Part shown: positions 1 to 11,100 of the stretch, piece by piece
How the letters are laid out: every line of letters begins with the position of its first letter
Numbering within the stretch: position 1 is the first letter of the stretch
DNA from: Agriotes lineatus
Lineage: Eukaryota > Arthropoda > Insecta > Coleoptera > Elateridae
Direction of reading: 5' to 3'
Assembly: GCA_940337035.1 (NCBI GenBank)
Contig: CALNHX010002813.1
Span: 1 to 64,000, forward strand
DNA length: 64,000 nt
Notes under the pieces: generated by a model
Seen by the model: the letters and a program-made list of their open reading frames with translations, nothing else
Told to the model about the DNA's origin: nothing
Database searches by the model: none
Position numbers and translations under genes: made by a program

Positions 1-80
1 TAATACTGTTAATTATTTTATCCTCATCAGTGTTGTTATAGACCCTTAACCAAATTAATTTTAGTATCGTTAAGAGCTTC

Positions 81-134
81 ATTACCGCACTCAGTGCGGT
101 AATGGATAGATATTACCGCACTCAGTGCGGTAAT
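81..134. repeat. Pair of 23-bp palindromes
   Basis: The same 23-bp palindrome occurs at 81-103 and 112-134, separated by 8 bp. Each has an 11-bp arm reading ATTACCGCACT, one central base and the inverted arm, and a third partial arm follows at 140-146. The short motif CGTTAA recurs on both sides (near 68, 301 and 330). The structure resembles the terminal part of a non-autonomous DNA element or a dimeric protein-binding site. No transposase is present and the family is not recognised. A 67-codon ORF at 102-305 runs through it and has no recognisable domain. Confidence 0.6.
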
Positions 135-564
135 ATAATATTACCGCTCTCTTTTTGTATAAAGAAATACATTGAACCAGAATTTATTGGTGAAGATAAA
201 ATATTGAACAATACACGTTTGCTTATGGCACTTAATGAGACTCGTTTGATTGCTGCAAAACTTGGCTCACCACCTCGTTTTTGGCAGTCAAACTCGTGTC
301 GTTAAGATGCTCATAATCAAACTTGTATCGTTAATATCTATTACACGTAACACATAATAAATAATGTTCTTAAAAATACGTAGGGGTGGAGGGGGCAGAT
401 TTAAATTTTTTTAATTTATCGCTAACCGGCTAGTGCAGAATTCGGGGCACATTCCTCTCCTTTTATTTGCTTCCCTTGAAAATTTAACTATTGTTACTAG
501 AGAAACATGGTTAATAATAATTAATATTAACAATAGGAGGGGGATGTGTTCCGGATTCTGCAGT

Positions 565-891
565 TTTGTTTGTTTGTTTGTTAATGGACAAGGTCTAGGT
601 ATGCAGAGTACCAGGTACCTTAGACATCGACTGTTTTGGTCATGTGGTCAAAGTCCTACTTAGAATTTTGGCGAGACTAAGGAGTTCCAACCCTAGCAAA
701 GGATCTTTTACATGCTACACATCGCAGTAACATGGGACCCACGGCTTTATATCATTTCCGAATGATGGCATGCTGTAGAGGTTTTCATCTGTATTTTTTA
801 TTTTTGAAAACCTCACCGGGACCGGGAATCGAACTCGCGACCCTTAGATCAGCAGCCAGGATGCTTACCACTGAGCTACCTGAGTAGCTGT
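565..891 (-). mobile_element. tRNA-derived SINE
   Basis: Read on the minus strand, 891-820 has the layout of a degenerate tRNA gene: a pol III A box (GGTAGCTCAGTGGTAAG, 865-881), a B box (GAGTTCGATTC, 826-836), and tRNA-like spacing of about 30 bp between them. The T stem and acceptor no longer pair well, so this is not a functional tRNA. About 250 bp of unrelated body follows and ends in an (ACAA)n tail near 565-580. tRNA head, body and short-repeat tail are the usual SINE architecture. The family name is unknown. Confidence 0.65.
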
Positions 892-1514
892 CTTTTTCTT
901 AAAGTAATAGAACACATAAAGTCAAGAATAAGGTGTACTGTGGATGACCCTATTTTAGTATTAAATGGCTGTTTGCAAAAACAATTGGCTGCTAAGCCAT
1001 CCACGAAAAACAAATAGCATTTCTCATCTTACGGGAATTGTGAAAGTGCATTTAATTTGTCGTTCATAAGAAAAAACCTTATTGCAGGGTTTGAAAAACT
1101 TTGAATATGCCATTTTCAGCCATTTGCTTCGGTAATAGACAAAAGTAATATCAGTGCAATTGCTACTGATGAATATGTTTCCAACACATCTCAGCAATCA
1201 ATCGTGATGACACCGCACATTTCAACAATCAATCGTGATAACACAAGAGTCCATTCGACCATTTCCCAAAGCAAGTGAGAGAACAGTGTAGCCATCAGGT
1301 AGACCCAGAAAGAAAGGAACATCTCGAGTGTTAACGGATTGGTATGGTATAGTAAATGCATCATAAACTATAAATCGTTGTTCGCACTCAATTTCGGAAA
1401 AACTGATAGAATGTTTTTTTATTCCCCAAAGCATTTCATTATTGTTCGTCACAGGGCTACTTCAGTTTTTTTCAAGTATTTAGGGAATACCCCGATAATT
1501 TTACTATAAAATTT
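892..1514. other. AT-rich stretch, nothing recognised
   Basis: No coding potential, repeat or RNA gene could be supported here. A 76-codon minus-strand ORF (1222-1452) has no recognisable motif. Confidence 0.5.
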
Positions 1515-2400
1515 AAAATCGTTGTCCACCCTTTCTGAAGATGGTATAATAGTTATACTCCACAAGTTTTAGTTATGAAAGGACGACAATTATAATATAC
1601 CTACATTCAAAAATTATTGTCTGCATCTAGTTTTGTAGATACAACTTAACGTTTCTTATTATAAAATGTATTTCCTAATACTAGTGCTGATCACGTGAGC
1701 TTGTAGTCTTTAATTTTTTAGTAACTCAACTTATGTTTAGTGACTGGGAAGGCAGTTCTATCATAAACTCTAAAATCATTGTCTGCATCTAGTTTTCTAA
1801 AGGCATTGCACCGCTCGTTATTCTAAAAGATATTTTCTATCACTGGTGTTGGTCACGTGAGCATAGAAATACTTACTTCTCAATAACTCAACTTCTATTC
1901 AGCGGTTGGGAGGAACATTTTACCATAAATAAAATTCATGCAACCACTCGTATAGGAATGTTAACATAAATTACAAAATCATTGCGTATATCCGGTTTTG
2001 CAATGTCAATATAACGTTTGCTATTATAAAAGATATTTGCTAACACATTTAGAACTCATCTCGATAACTCAGAAGCGGAGTGGTCAGCGACTGAGATGGC
2101 AATTTGACTATCAGTCCTGAATTTAATCTTATATTTCAGCTTTGGAAAAGCTGATGTAATGCTTGTTATTTTAAATTCTATGCCTAAACTGTGATATTGG
2201 GTAACTAACCGTTTATTTTTCAGTAATTAGGTTTCTGCCTGGCAATTTTTCCATAAATTCTATAATAATTTTTAGGTTTTTAAAACCAATGTAAGATGCA
2301 CGAGTGTTTTTTTTAAAGGTATTTATTAACCATACTATTAGAGGTGAGCTTATAAACATTTATTTTTCATAGAATCGATTTTTATTCAACAACTAGTTGA
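1515..2400. repeat. Diverged tandem repeat
   Basis: Units begin with variants of AAAATCATTGTCTGCATC near 1515 (partial), 1610, 1772 and 1975, and more decayed units can be followed to about 2400. Spacing is roughly 160-200 bp. Shared landmarks inside units are a TTATTATAAAA..TATTT block, a GATCACGTGAGC or GGTCACGTGAGC block holding an E-box CACGTG (units at 1610 and 1772), a TAACTCA block and a CATAAA end. The units have drifted far enough to suggest an old satellite-like array rather than a recent one. Confidence 0.6.
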
Positions 2401-3345
2401 TATAGATACCGAATTCTAATAATATTTTTATATTCAAATGACTGCTGCAATTTTTTTTATCACAGATTATAATATTACTACTTGTCAGCAATTTTGTTGG
2501 TAGGGCCAACCGAACGCAAAATTAATATTCTACCCCCTTACAGAAAAAGACAGATTCAGGCATGCTGAAAAATAAATATTTCACATATGGACTGGTAAAA
2601 TACATCATCAGTGAAAAAAAATACCAAACTTTACAGCCTAATAAAAGATAATGCAATTAATCGCGTATCTCCCTTTTATTTTTCTTTTAAATGTATAATT
2701 TTCCCAAAAAATTGCTTCTCCATTCATTGAGAATTAAGCTTCTTCAGATGAAATTAGTAAATAATATGTGCAATATAATAATAATAATTTATTGCTAGGT
2801 CTACCTAACTGCTTCATTTCAAACTTTTCTTGGAGCAAATACGACGAAAAATATATATTTATGTATTAAGGGAGGTTTTAATATGTTTTTACCCATAGGT
2901 TAATACGGTTACAGATCAAGGGCCTTTGGCCTGAGATCAATAAGTAAACCGAAGGTAAAAAACATGAATATCTCCAATGGTGCATACAATATTTTATTGA
3001 CTAGCATATCAGCAAAAATAATATGGCATTTAAAAAAGTACATTTAAAATAAGAATACGTAAGTACCATTAAGAATTTCCTGAATGTATAGTTGCTAAGA
3101 CGTTTTTTGTAGTTGCAATGTTACCATGAGATCGAGGGAGAAATAATTTGAAAAATCTCTCGGGAGCTATGAATAGCCTTTCATATTTTGCATCTATGAT
3201 GAAAGTGAACAATATCATGTTGCTAGTAAACAACTGTTATTTATAAGATTGGTAATTTTATTCATTCAATAACTGCGTGAAAATCCAAGCTATAATAATT
3301 AATTCAAGTAGCGATTAATATTAGGAGAACTATTAATTAAAACGC
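2401..3345. other. AT-rich stretch, nothing recognised
   Basis: Only AT-rich non-coding sequence with a short (AAT)n run near 2780-2792. No gene or element could be supported. Confidence 0.5.
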
Positions 3346-3771
3346 ATGAATGTGATTAAAATAACACGCTTCAGCTTGCGACCTCGCGTACCGATAATAT
3401 CCCTGGACACGGAGGTACTGGATGAAGTCACCCTACCTGCCAAAGTTGTAAACATCGATATCGGAAACTCCAGATGCGCTATCACAGCCGCAGTCGGCCT
3501 GCTTACGCCAAACGAGTGGCTCCGATTTACTGCTAAACAAGCTATCTTTAAACCTACGTCTTTCACCGCTCTGTGCCCACTGCAGACCATAAACTGTAAA
3601 AATGTTGGGCCACTCCGATCTTGCCCCAATGCGTCCGTGAAAGACAGCAAGTGCTTCTCGTACAGTTTTTATTAATAAAAAGTTACTCGTGGTTTGTTTA
3701 AGTTTTAAGATGAGAAGCATGATAGAAATACTAGAATTGGTTATAAGTACGATATAAGCTAATAAATCCAT
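3346..3771. other. GC-richer block with overlapping ORFs
   Basis: About 300 bp (3370-3670) has clearly more G+C than the flanks. It is open in three frames: plus 3346-3675 (109 codons), minus 3650-3333 (105 codons) and minus 3771-3433 (112 codons). None of the three translations shows a domain I recognise, and no convincing acceptor/donor pair brackets any of them. It could be an exon or decayed transposon coding sequence on either strand, or a conserved non-coding block that happens to lack stops. Confidence 0.3.
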
Positions 3772-4600
3772 CTCAAGAATTCAGTATCTTTATCGCTTTA
3801 TATCTTACAATAGAGATATATTAATTTAACCTAGGTTTAAAAAACTACAATAATTCAACTTGTTCTTCTTGCAGTAATATCTTCTATCGAAACCGGCGCC
3901 TTAGTCTTAGACATCGCAGCACGTAATAAATATTTGATTAGTTAACCGAACGAAGTTTGTAAATTCTTTAACAAAGAAGTTCGTCTCGTCCAGAATGGCG
4001 TTTTTTTTCAATTTTACCTTGCATGACTAGATGCAGAAGCTAGTACTCAAGTTGCAGGACAGTAACGAACGACTTGACAATAAAACAGTATAATTAAGTA
4101 ATTGAAGTTCGTTTTTCAGGGCAGAATATTAAAAGAAAACTATTTTATTAAAGCCTTTATTTCGGAAAGCTTTATCAAGGCAACCACAATAAAGTTTACA
4201 GTTGTAGATATATCAATAAGAAAAAACAATTGTTACACTTATAGGGTTACGGCGTTGAATGATCAAGTCTATAGTTCACTCGATCATTGCTGTGAGTACT
4301 TTATAATAGAGCTATAGAACAAAAAACACGCATATATATAGTTTGGTACATCAGGTTAGAGGTTCAAAAGCAATGCTTAGAAGGTCCGATCGCCATTTTG
4401 AAGTACTAACCACCACTGTCTGTAAGTATAACAATTGTTTTTCTTTGTTGATTTCTCTTCAACTGTATGCTTTATTGTAGTTGCCTTGCTAAAGTAATGA
4501 AGCTTTTCGAAAGATTAGCTTGGATAAAAGGGTTCTCTTTTGACTTACTGCCCTAAAGAACGAATCGCAATTATTTAATTACACTTTATAACTATCCTTA
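3772..4600. other. AT-rich stretch, nothing recognised
   Basis: A 71-codon ORF (4102-4317) shows no recognisable motif. No repeats or signals were found. Confidence 0.45.
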
Positions 4601-4767
4601 TACGGGGGATGTTCAAAATTGTCCTGGACTTTTTATATGTGTGGCACTAAATGAAAAGCTATGGTCAAGCCTGTAACTAATAATTAAAGTATCTGTGTTA
4701 GCAATATTCAAGCAAGATTATTTTTCATTTCAATAAAGAATGGATATATACTCAACATGGCGTTAAT

Positions 4768-4928
4768 ATGTCAAGTTTTATTGCTCAACGCATTATTATA
4801 AAATTTATGTATTGTGATTGTGAAACAGCAACCAATATCTATCCCCGCCAACAACAAAAAATTGGAAAAGTGGGCATTTCACGCAGTTTAGTATTTGAGT
4901 GGTGTAGAACGGTCAAATATGGTGTATC
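4768..4928 (+). pseudogene. Mariner transposase, N-terminal piece
   Basis: The translation from 4768 reads as the first DNA-binding domain of a mariner transposase, with the conserved QR..IKF start and VFEW helix. It is interrupted after about 52 residues by the nested element starting at 4929. The remaining codons of that frame come from the insert, not from mariner. No catalytic residues are present in this piece. Confidence 0.65.
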
Positions 4929-5671
4929 CTTAGAACAGAAAATAGACAGGAAGGCGCATTTCTTTTAACTTGGCTGTAACATTTAGGCGACGGAAGTGGC
5001 CATTTTGAAAACCCATGTATGACTAATCAGGTGTGATACCTGTTTGACAGTTGTGGGTTTTAGTTAGTTTGATGCTAATTTTGGATTTATTAATGAATTT
5101 TTAAGTTGATCTAAAACGTATAAAGAGTGTTTTGGACAATGGGTGTCCGATCTTAGGTAGTACAATTGCTATAAAAGCGTTTAGGTATGTGTATGAACTC
5201 GTGTGAACGATTTTTTGGAAACTATGGTTAGTTGTGCAGCTTGTGGCTGCTCTCAGACCACAAATAACAGGAGTTTGGACATTACATTCCATCAGTAAGT
5301 ATTAATATTACTTTTCACTTCAAATAGAGAAATAATTTCTCTGAACATATCATTTGTCATACGTACTTGTACACATCAATAGTCATGGGCATAGAAGGGA
5401 ACTATAATAGGGTCATTATTTGTAATCATACAGTCTGAGGCAACAATTTAAATTACAGGCAGTGACTGAAGCCACACAAACTCACATATAGTCATAAATC
5501 ACATAGTGTAAAGTGCACTTAATAAAACTGTTGAAATTGTTTGCTGCAGATGCACCCTCTCGATATGATACGCCACTGGCAAAAGGAAACAACCATCCGC
5601 CATTTTGAAAATCTATCGCGGTCGCACGGATTTCTTACAAATGCGGCTTCCTGCCTATTTTCTGTTCTAAG
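4929..5671. mobile_element. 743-bp DNA transposon nested in mariner, 8-bp TSD
   Basis: The ends are inverted repeats: CTTAGAACAGAAAATAG at 4929 and its near-perfect inverse ending at 5671, with similarity continuing for about 40 bp and then to CCATTTTGAAA. Both sides are flanked by the identical 8-bp direct repeat GGTGTATC (4921-4928 and 5672-5679), which lies within the mariner reading. An 8-bp target duplication fits hAT- or P-type transposases, although the terminal bases are not the usual CAG of hAT. The interior (4970-5620) has no recognisable transposase, so the copy is non-autonomous. Confidence 0.75.
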
Positions 5672-5697
5672 GGTGTATCGAACATTTCACATGCTGC

Positions 5698-6110
5698 ATG
5701 TCCTGTAACTGGGGTAACTCCGGCGAACATCACACGTTTAATGAGCTTATTGGGAATGATCGAAGAATTAAAGTCCGTAATTTAGTTGAAATATTAAAAA
5801 TTAGTATTGGTAGTGTAGAAGTCATCATCCATAAGCTCAAGTTTAGCAAACTTAGCCCGCGATGGGATCTCAAAAAGCTCTCGCAAGATCAGAAGGAGAA
5901 ACGTGTTGACATTTGTCGAAAACTCCTACACCATTTCCAAATAGTTCGGACGTATCCTCTTCTGACTACCACCTGGTTGGTCTAATTAAGGAGCATTTGA
6001 CAGGCAAGAAATTTAACTCTAATAAACAGGTAATGGCAACGGTGGAAACTTATTAGTTGCGCATGCAAACAAAGACTTTTTTTCTAAAATAAAAAGTGCA
6101 GGTCAATTCT
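5698..6110 (+). pseudogene. Mariner transposase, middle and C-terminal pieces
   Basis: The frame 5752-5940 carries the NDRRIKVRNLVEILKISIGS region typical of the second helix-turn-helix and the LSQDQKEKRVDICRKLL linker. After about 5945 a different frame gives the sequence around the third catalytic region (SSDYHLVG, KEHLTGKKF) and the C-terminal FFL motif. The first two catalytic aspartates and everything between are absent. The host-side reading resumes just after the target duplication of the nested element. Confidence 0.6.
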
Positions 6111-6280
6111 GAACATGCTTCGTACATAACCTGTTTAAAATATTGTAGTTCTTTTCTTTGAAATTTTTCTGTATAATATAATTCAGCAGCTGCAATAGCA
6201 GTGCAAGATTTAGAATTTAGATACTTATAGTATTGTCTGCACCAAACTAATATGAAATTTGTGATTCTATAAATCATATA

Positions 6281-6670
6281 CAGTATGATCGAAAACTTTT
6301 AACCTCTAGAGGACTGTGGAATTATTTTGTCAAAAAATTTTGTTGGCAGTCGTGGTAGTAAACGGCACATTGGCATTTTATATCTGTCAGTTTAAGGTTA
6401 TGTCAGGTTTGTCATTTCAACAAATACAAACATTCTTGTTGAATACATAAAAATTTTAGTAACAAAAACAACTACAGCTATTCAAAATGATTTGCATTTT
6501 CCATACACAGCACCACCTAGTGCTCGGCATTAAACATCCTGTAAAAGTTAAGTTTATCTGTCAAAATTCTATAAGTTATGTTATTAAGTAGCCTTACACC
6601 ACTATCAACATAAATTTAATTTTTTTGAAATCCACAACCCTCTAGAGGTTAAAAGTTTTCGATCATATGG
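6281..6670. mobile_element. 390-bp MITE, TA target site
   Basis: Terminal inverted repeats of about 40 bp begin TATGATCGAAAACTTTTAAC and contain the palindrome CCTCTAGAGG at both ends. TA dinucleotides flank the copy (6279-6280 and 6671-6672), which suits a Tc1/mariner-type origin. There is no coding capacity. A second, left-truncated copy of the same family lies at 35152-35452, and the internal blocks TATCTGTCAGTTTAAG and ATACACAGCACCACCTAGT are shared. Confidence 0.75.
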
Positions 6671-8169
6671 TACTAATATTCGTATGGACTACGTGAGCTT
6701 GCAAACAGTTTTTGGGTAGACAAATAATGCCATAAAAATCCAAAATAGTTTTTTGCATTCAGTTTTAAAAAAATTGATGGTGTGAATTTTCCAGAAGGCT
6801 TTATATGCACCTCTATCATTCACAAAAGCTACAAATGCGTCTTTCCATTTTTCAAGTTGTTTAAAGAAAGTTGACGACACATGATGCACCTATAAATGTA
6901 TATATCTATAAGATATTAGATTTCGTTCATATTGAAAGTGCATTCATGATTTCAATAGATTGATTTTCAGGAAAACCGAGTGCATCTGTATCCAACGTAG
7001 GATAAACCCGGTTCTAGTTAGGCGCTTGAATGTTAAGTGGGAAATCAGCGCTACGTGCAATACTGAGGTTTAACCCGCATGCGAAACTATGATTGAGGCT
7101 TTCCAGAAACAATCGAGATCAACTACTACACACATTTGTTTCGCACATTTTGAACCCTCACATTAGTATAAAAGCTCACCATTCCGAGAGTGGTCTCTTG
7201 GATGAGTTCTATCCTTTCCGCTTCCATGTCCTGGCAGCAGTAAGCTACATTATCTTTACTGTTATGCTTGTAGAAGTGTAATTGTAATTGTTGTTGTTCA
7301 TGCTGTTGCTAATTTGAGCGCACTGCAGCCGAGCAGTCGTCTTATCAATCATTTTAGTCGATTGCAGTTTCCTTAGTTTCCATCCGCTCATGCAGTTAAA
7401 TGGAAATTCAAGCTCCTCTGCAGGTAAAACATGTGAAAAATTGTATCCATATTAATTTATTGCTTTCTTGGAATGTATATTTAGTAGTTTTGTTACTCTT
7501 GATCACGCCAGGACTCTGCTTGCATTTGGAACATTTGAACTACTTAATGTTGCATTTGCATTGCCATTGTAAGCTCAATTGAATTTTTGACCATTTCACG
7601 TTTCTAAAGCACATTTATAGCATGCGCCGTATTTGATGATCGTGCAAACCATGACGTAACACACAAAATTAAAGTGCTTATCTGATAAGCGGTTTGGGAC
7701 TTTTCAAATTTAGCTGACACAAAGGGACAGTTGCGTTCATTAAAATAACCTACTTTCTGAATTAATACTGCGCATACAGCTTATGTCTGTCTATCTTTTT
7801 CTTCCTCGGTGCTCTTTAATAAACTTTTTTTAATCGCATGTTATAACCGAAGTTTTCAACACCCCAATAACTCAATTACATTATATCGATTTGAGATTCG
7901 TTTTAGATTTAGTTGGGCACTGTTACCTTTTATACCACCGTAGCGTAGCGGTGATGAATGACCTAAAAACGTCTTTCGTGCAAGAGAAGGCCATAAACTA
8001 AAATGTGACTTAAAGTGCACTACTAAATCAGCCAGTAAAAGTGGAGTTGGTGATGTGACAATTTAAAAAAGGTATTAATTGTACGCGTGCAATCGGAAAC
8101 ATTTGTAATGTCAAGAGTGATTGGTGTCGTCGAGTTGAACAATCAAAACTAACTTGTCTAAACGTCACG
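6671..8169. other. Mostly unannotated; one weak promoter-like site
   Basis: No coding sequence was recognised. TATAAAAGC at about 7159 lies 44 bp upstream of an ATG (7203) whose short reading runs into GTAAGC (7241). This resembles a TATA promoter with a small first exon but has no other support. Codons read through 7093-7281 and 7400-7582 show no known domain. Confidence 0.3.
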
Positions 8170-8399
8170 ATGCAATTTCTAGCTCAGCCGCAGCTATTTC
8201 ATAAAAGCAAGGATATCGGCCAACAAACCCTTTTGCCCCAAATAGCAATAGACCAGGCGAAAAGGGAAAGTCAACCCGGGTGGACAACGGTCGTAAACGC
8301 TCGAAATGGGAAAGTCCTTTTCGACGGAAGTTATTTCAACCTCTTGTGCTACAATACAGTAAAAAGACCTTAGCTGGACAATCCTATTGTACTCAAAAG

Positions 8400-9020
8400 A
8401 ATAGGAAATATCCCTTCCATTCAAACGCACCCTATATAAACGCAAGTAGCTTAGTTTTCGAGATCACTTTTACGTAACAGCAGATCACTTCGCTTAATAT
8501 CACTTGGCTGTCTGCCGCTTCCGCTGGACTCAGTCGTCTGTCGCCGTCGCTGAACCCAGCCGCCTGCCGTCTTCGTGGAACTTGGACGTCGAGCCGCCGT
8601 TCCCGAGAAGACGATCATCGCCCGCACCTACAGCCTACGCCTTCCCCGGACGTCGAGCCACTTCAGCCGCCGCCCCCGAGAGGACGATCAGTGCTCGCTC
8701 TTGCCGTCTACGTCGTTCCCAGGACGCCGAGACACTTTAGCCGCCGCCCCAAAAAGGAAGACAAGCGCCCGCTCCTGCAGCCCCAGCCGCTTCTAGGACG
8801 CTGCGCCGTTCAGCCGCCGCTTCCAAAGGATCTCACCAGCATCCGACCACGGACGCCAATCCGCCATCTTCTTTCTATTGGTTACCCGTATATGTTGTCT
8901 AGTTCTAAGTTAATCTGTACAAAATAACTATAATAAATTCTTCTCCGATTAATCAACTGTTTAGCAGAGCGTAACGCCTCCTCCCTTCCTTTGCTTGCCG
9001 CCATTTTTACAACCGCCACC
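8400..9020 (+). mobile_element. Possible solo LTR with GC-rich body
   Basis: A TATA box (CCCTATATAAACGC, about 8432) is followed by about 350 bp of unusually GC-rich sequence containing a minisatellite, then AT-rich sequence with AATAAA (about 8932) and a CT-rich tail. Promoter, transcribed R-like region and poly(A) signal in under 600 bp is the layout of an LTR. I could not fix the 5' end, a target duplication or a primer-binding site, and no second copy is in the window. A short promoter-proximal gene fragment is the alternative. Confidence 0.35.
8520..8840. repeat. 73-bp GC-rich minisatellite
   Basis: The block GCCGCCG starts units at 8593, 8666 and 8740, with a partial unit at 8813 and a more diverged one before 8593. 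Periods are therefore 73, 74 and 73 bp. Shared motifs inside units are CCCGAGAGGACGATC-like, CGCTC or CGCCCGCTC, GGACGnCGAG and CACTTCA or CACTTTA. Each unit is GC- and CpG-rich against strongly AT-rich flanks. The near-73-bp period is not a multiple of three, so the three overlapping plus-strand ORFs seen here (8504-8927) are probably not real protein. Confidence 0.7.
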
Positions 9021-9589
9021 GTTGAGCTAGTTGGAGGTGTGTTAAAATATATGTCGATTTTACTTACACATGCTTCGACTTCCTATTTTTCCAATCCAAA
9101 TACCTTTCTTAAATCATACGACCTCTTCCTCTCTTTGCAGTTTATCATCCCCACTGCAGTATTTCTTTCTTCCATCGTCTTACTACGATTTCAGTTTGAC
9201 TGCGTATCCTATTACATATCTATCAGCTTTATTCTTCGACTGATATACTAGTTTCTAACGTAGTTTATTAGAATTGTACTTAAAATTTGTATATCTATTG
9301 CCCTCTGCTTCTTTGCGATAATGTTTGGATAAATATAATTTTGGTGAAGCGTGTGACTTCCTCTAGTGCAAATTTTGCTCAGGCCAAGCTTTTGCGACAA
9401 TCACTATTTCCCCAGCTCTGAAATGCCAACATTGTTGTTCAAAAAGGAGCTGGACGAGTTATCCAAAAGCAATTTAAATACTTACCGATTAATTCGTAGC
9501 GTTTGGAATAGTTCTCTTTCTGTCCAGCGTTTAGTAAAAGGTTCCAAGCGCTTGCGGAGAAGTTTCAGTTAAAATTCCTAATTAGCATC
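9021..9589. other. Unannotated stretch
   Basis: Nothing could be supported. The 86-codon ORF 8991-9251 is hydrophobic but has no recognisable family motif or splice context. Confidence 0.4.
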
Positions 9590-10080
9590 CTCCACGTGCT
9601 CACTCGGCATTCGGCCGGCTTTACAAAGCTAAACAGGGATACCTAATTCAATGTAGGCATGCATTGTCATCCTGGTCTAATACCAGGACGTCGGCAGATG
9701 CATACCTCGGCTGTGAATATGACATCCGGACATAATTAACAATTAAGGTAGTCCATGCTGGCAATAAATCACATCAGCGTCTATTATTCGATTCCCGCCT
9801 GTACCACACTTTAATGCATCCATTTAGGCCGCAAAGTGGGCCGTTGTGCCCCCATTATCGGTTTTAAAATTACATCCTCTGGCGAAAACTTTTAATAAAG
9901 CGTCAGCGATGGTAATATGACAGGAATTTGCCCGGTGGGCATTTGTATTTCGGCTCGTTCGCATGATTTATGGCGCGAACGGCGTTTTGTGGAAGAAATT
10001 CGGGCTAACAAAGGGAAAGATTCGGTTTCAGCCGGAATTAACTCCTATTGAGAACCAGGCATTCCTAAATTGACAAATTG
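9590..10080. promoter_or_regulatory. Candidate conserved non-coding/enhancer block
   Basis: This block has more G+C than its flanks, has stops in all frames and is built from complex, non-repetitive sequence. It contains the Hox/Abd-B-like motif GATTTATGGCGC (about 9966) between two inverted copies of GCGAAC/GTTCGC-type sequence, and several TAATTA/TTAATT homeodomain cores. The same appearance recurs in a dozen other blocks of this window. Regulatory function is inference; cross-species alignment was not possible here. Confidence 0.35.
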
Positions 10081-11100
10081 GCGAGTTTAATTGCTTAATT
10101 CTGTTAACCTTGCACTAAAGTTCTAGTGCAGATGACAAAATTGCAACAGCTTACTTAAAAAATATTCAATGAAATGTCTGAACTCATTGTGTGTTGTTAA
10201 GTATTGGTTCAGAACACAACAGATGTATGACCTATGACACCAGTTATAAGCCGTTCACGATCTTTTTGGGTCAGGTGAGGCTATGACCATCTAGTAATTT
10301 TGTTGGCAGAACCTCTGTTGCAACTAAACTCCCTCATAGAAATTGACACTTTTTGTATTAGGTTAGGTTGTTTTCAGTTTAAGGTTATATTTTCTGAATA
10401 GGTACATTGTTGCCGGATATTCTCTAGTCTCCACATCCACTCGCGTTCTTTTAAATTTGGTCTGTCCTTTTTAAATTGGAAGTAGGATCGTTTGATGGAA
10501 ATTTTTAGTTGTAACAAAATTATTTTGGGCATTTTAACTTTTCCTTTGACGGTAATTGAAATGATTTTTTCACATTTGATAAATCATTTATTTTCTTACG
10601 AATATTAAAATAATAAATCTGGCAATGTGGTGGCAAGAAAATGTCGAACAGACACTGACAAAAAAAAGTTCCATTCGCTACATCACCGAGTCAGTCCAAC
10701 ATGAAAAGAAGTATGCCCAAGTATGACCATCATTGGTCAACTATTATATTATGGGCAGTTTTACAGTACAATTATTTAGCTGTGAATTATTGTGAAACAC
10801 ACCGGAGAACCATACGAGGTGGTCAATATATGACAAAAGTTAGCGTAAAAAGGGATAAACGGCGAAATAGACATTAAAAAAAAACAAGCGGTGCCGAATA
10901 TAAACTTAAAAATCTGGTGTGATACACGCACACAACTTCCTTTTACAGTGATCTTATAATTAGCCAAAAATTTGATTTTAAATTTTTGAGCATTCATAAA
11001 AAAAATTCAAAAATTACGAAAACGGTACAAAATAGAGCGTTAGTTGAAGAAACAATTTTTTTCTAGAATTCTATGCTGAATTCAAAAATGTAATAATATA
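10081..11100. other. AT-rich, with distant MITE-like fragments
   Basis: At 10295-10400 the words ATTTTGTTGGCAG and TTTCAGTTTAAGGTTAT resemble the interior of the 6281-6670 MITE, suggesting an old relative. The rest has no recognisable content. Confidence 0.3.

Larger units (their letters stand above)
4603..6110 (+). mobile_element. Mariner relic, catalytic core deleted
   Basis: A TA at 4601-4602 is followed by GGGGGATGTTCAAAATTG-like sequence resembling a mariner terminal repeat. The transposase reading can be followed in pieces. 4768-4922 matches the N-terminal helix-turn-helix region (QRIIIKF near the start, LVFEWCRTVK near the end). 5752-5940 matches the second DNA-binding part (NDRRIKVRNL, SIGSVEVIIH, LSQDQKEKRVDICRKLL). 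About 5955-6110 matches the extreme C-terminus (SSDYHLVGLIKEHLTGKKF, then KTFFL). The catalytic region between parts two and three is missing, so this copy is dead. The right terminal repeat was not found. A second element sits inside it at 4929-5671. Confidence 0.75.

Noticed and set aside
820..891. Functional tRNA gene on the minus strand
   Set aside because: A and B boxes are present but the acceptor and T stems do not pair, and a SINE body with tail follows. Called a SINE instead.
8504..8927. Three overlapping Arg/Pro/Ser-rich ORFs as protein genes
   Set aside because: They are readings of a 73-bp GC-rich tandem repeat. The period shifts the frame every unit, which argues against selected protein.
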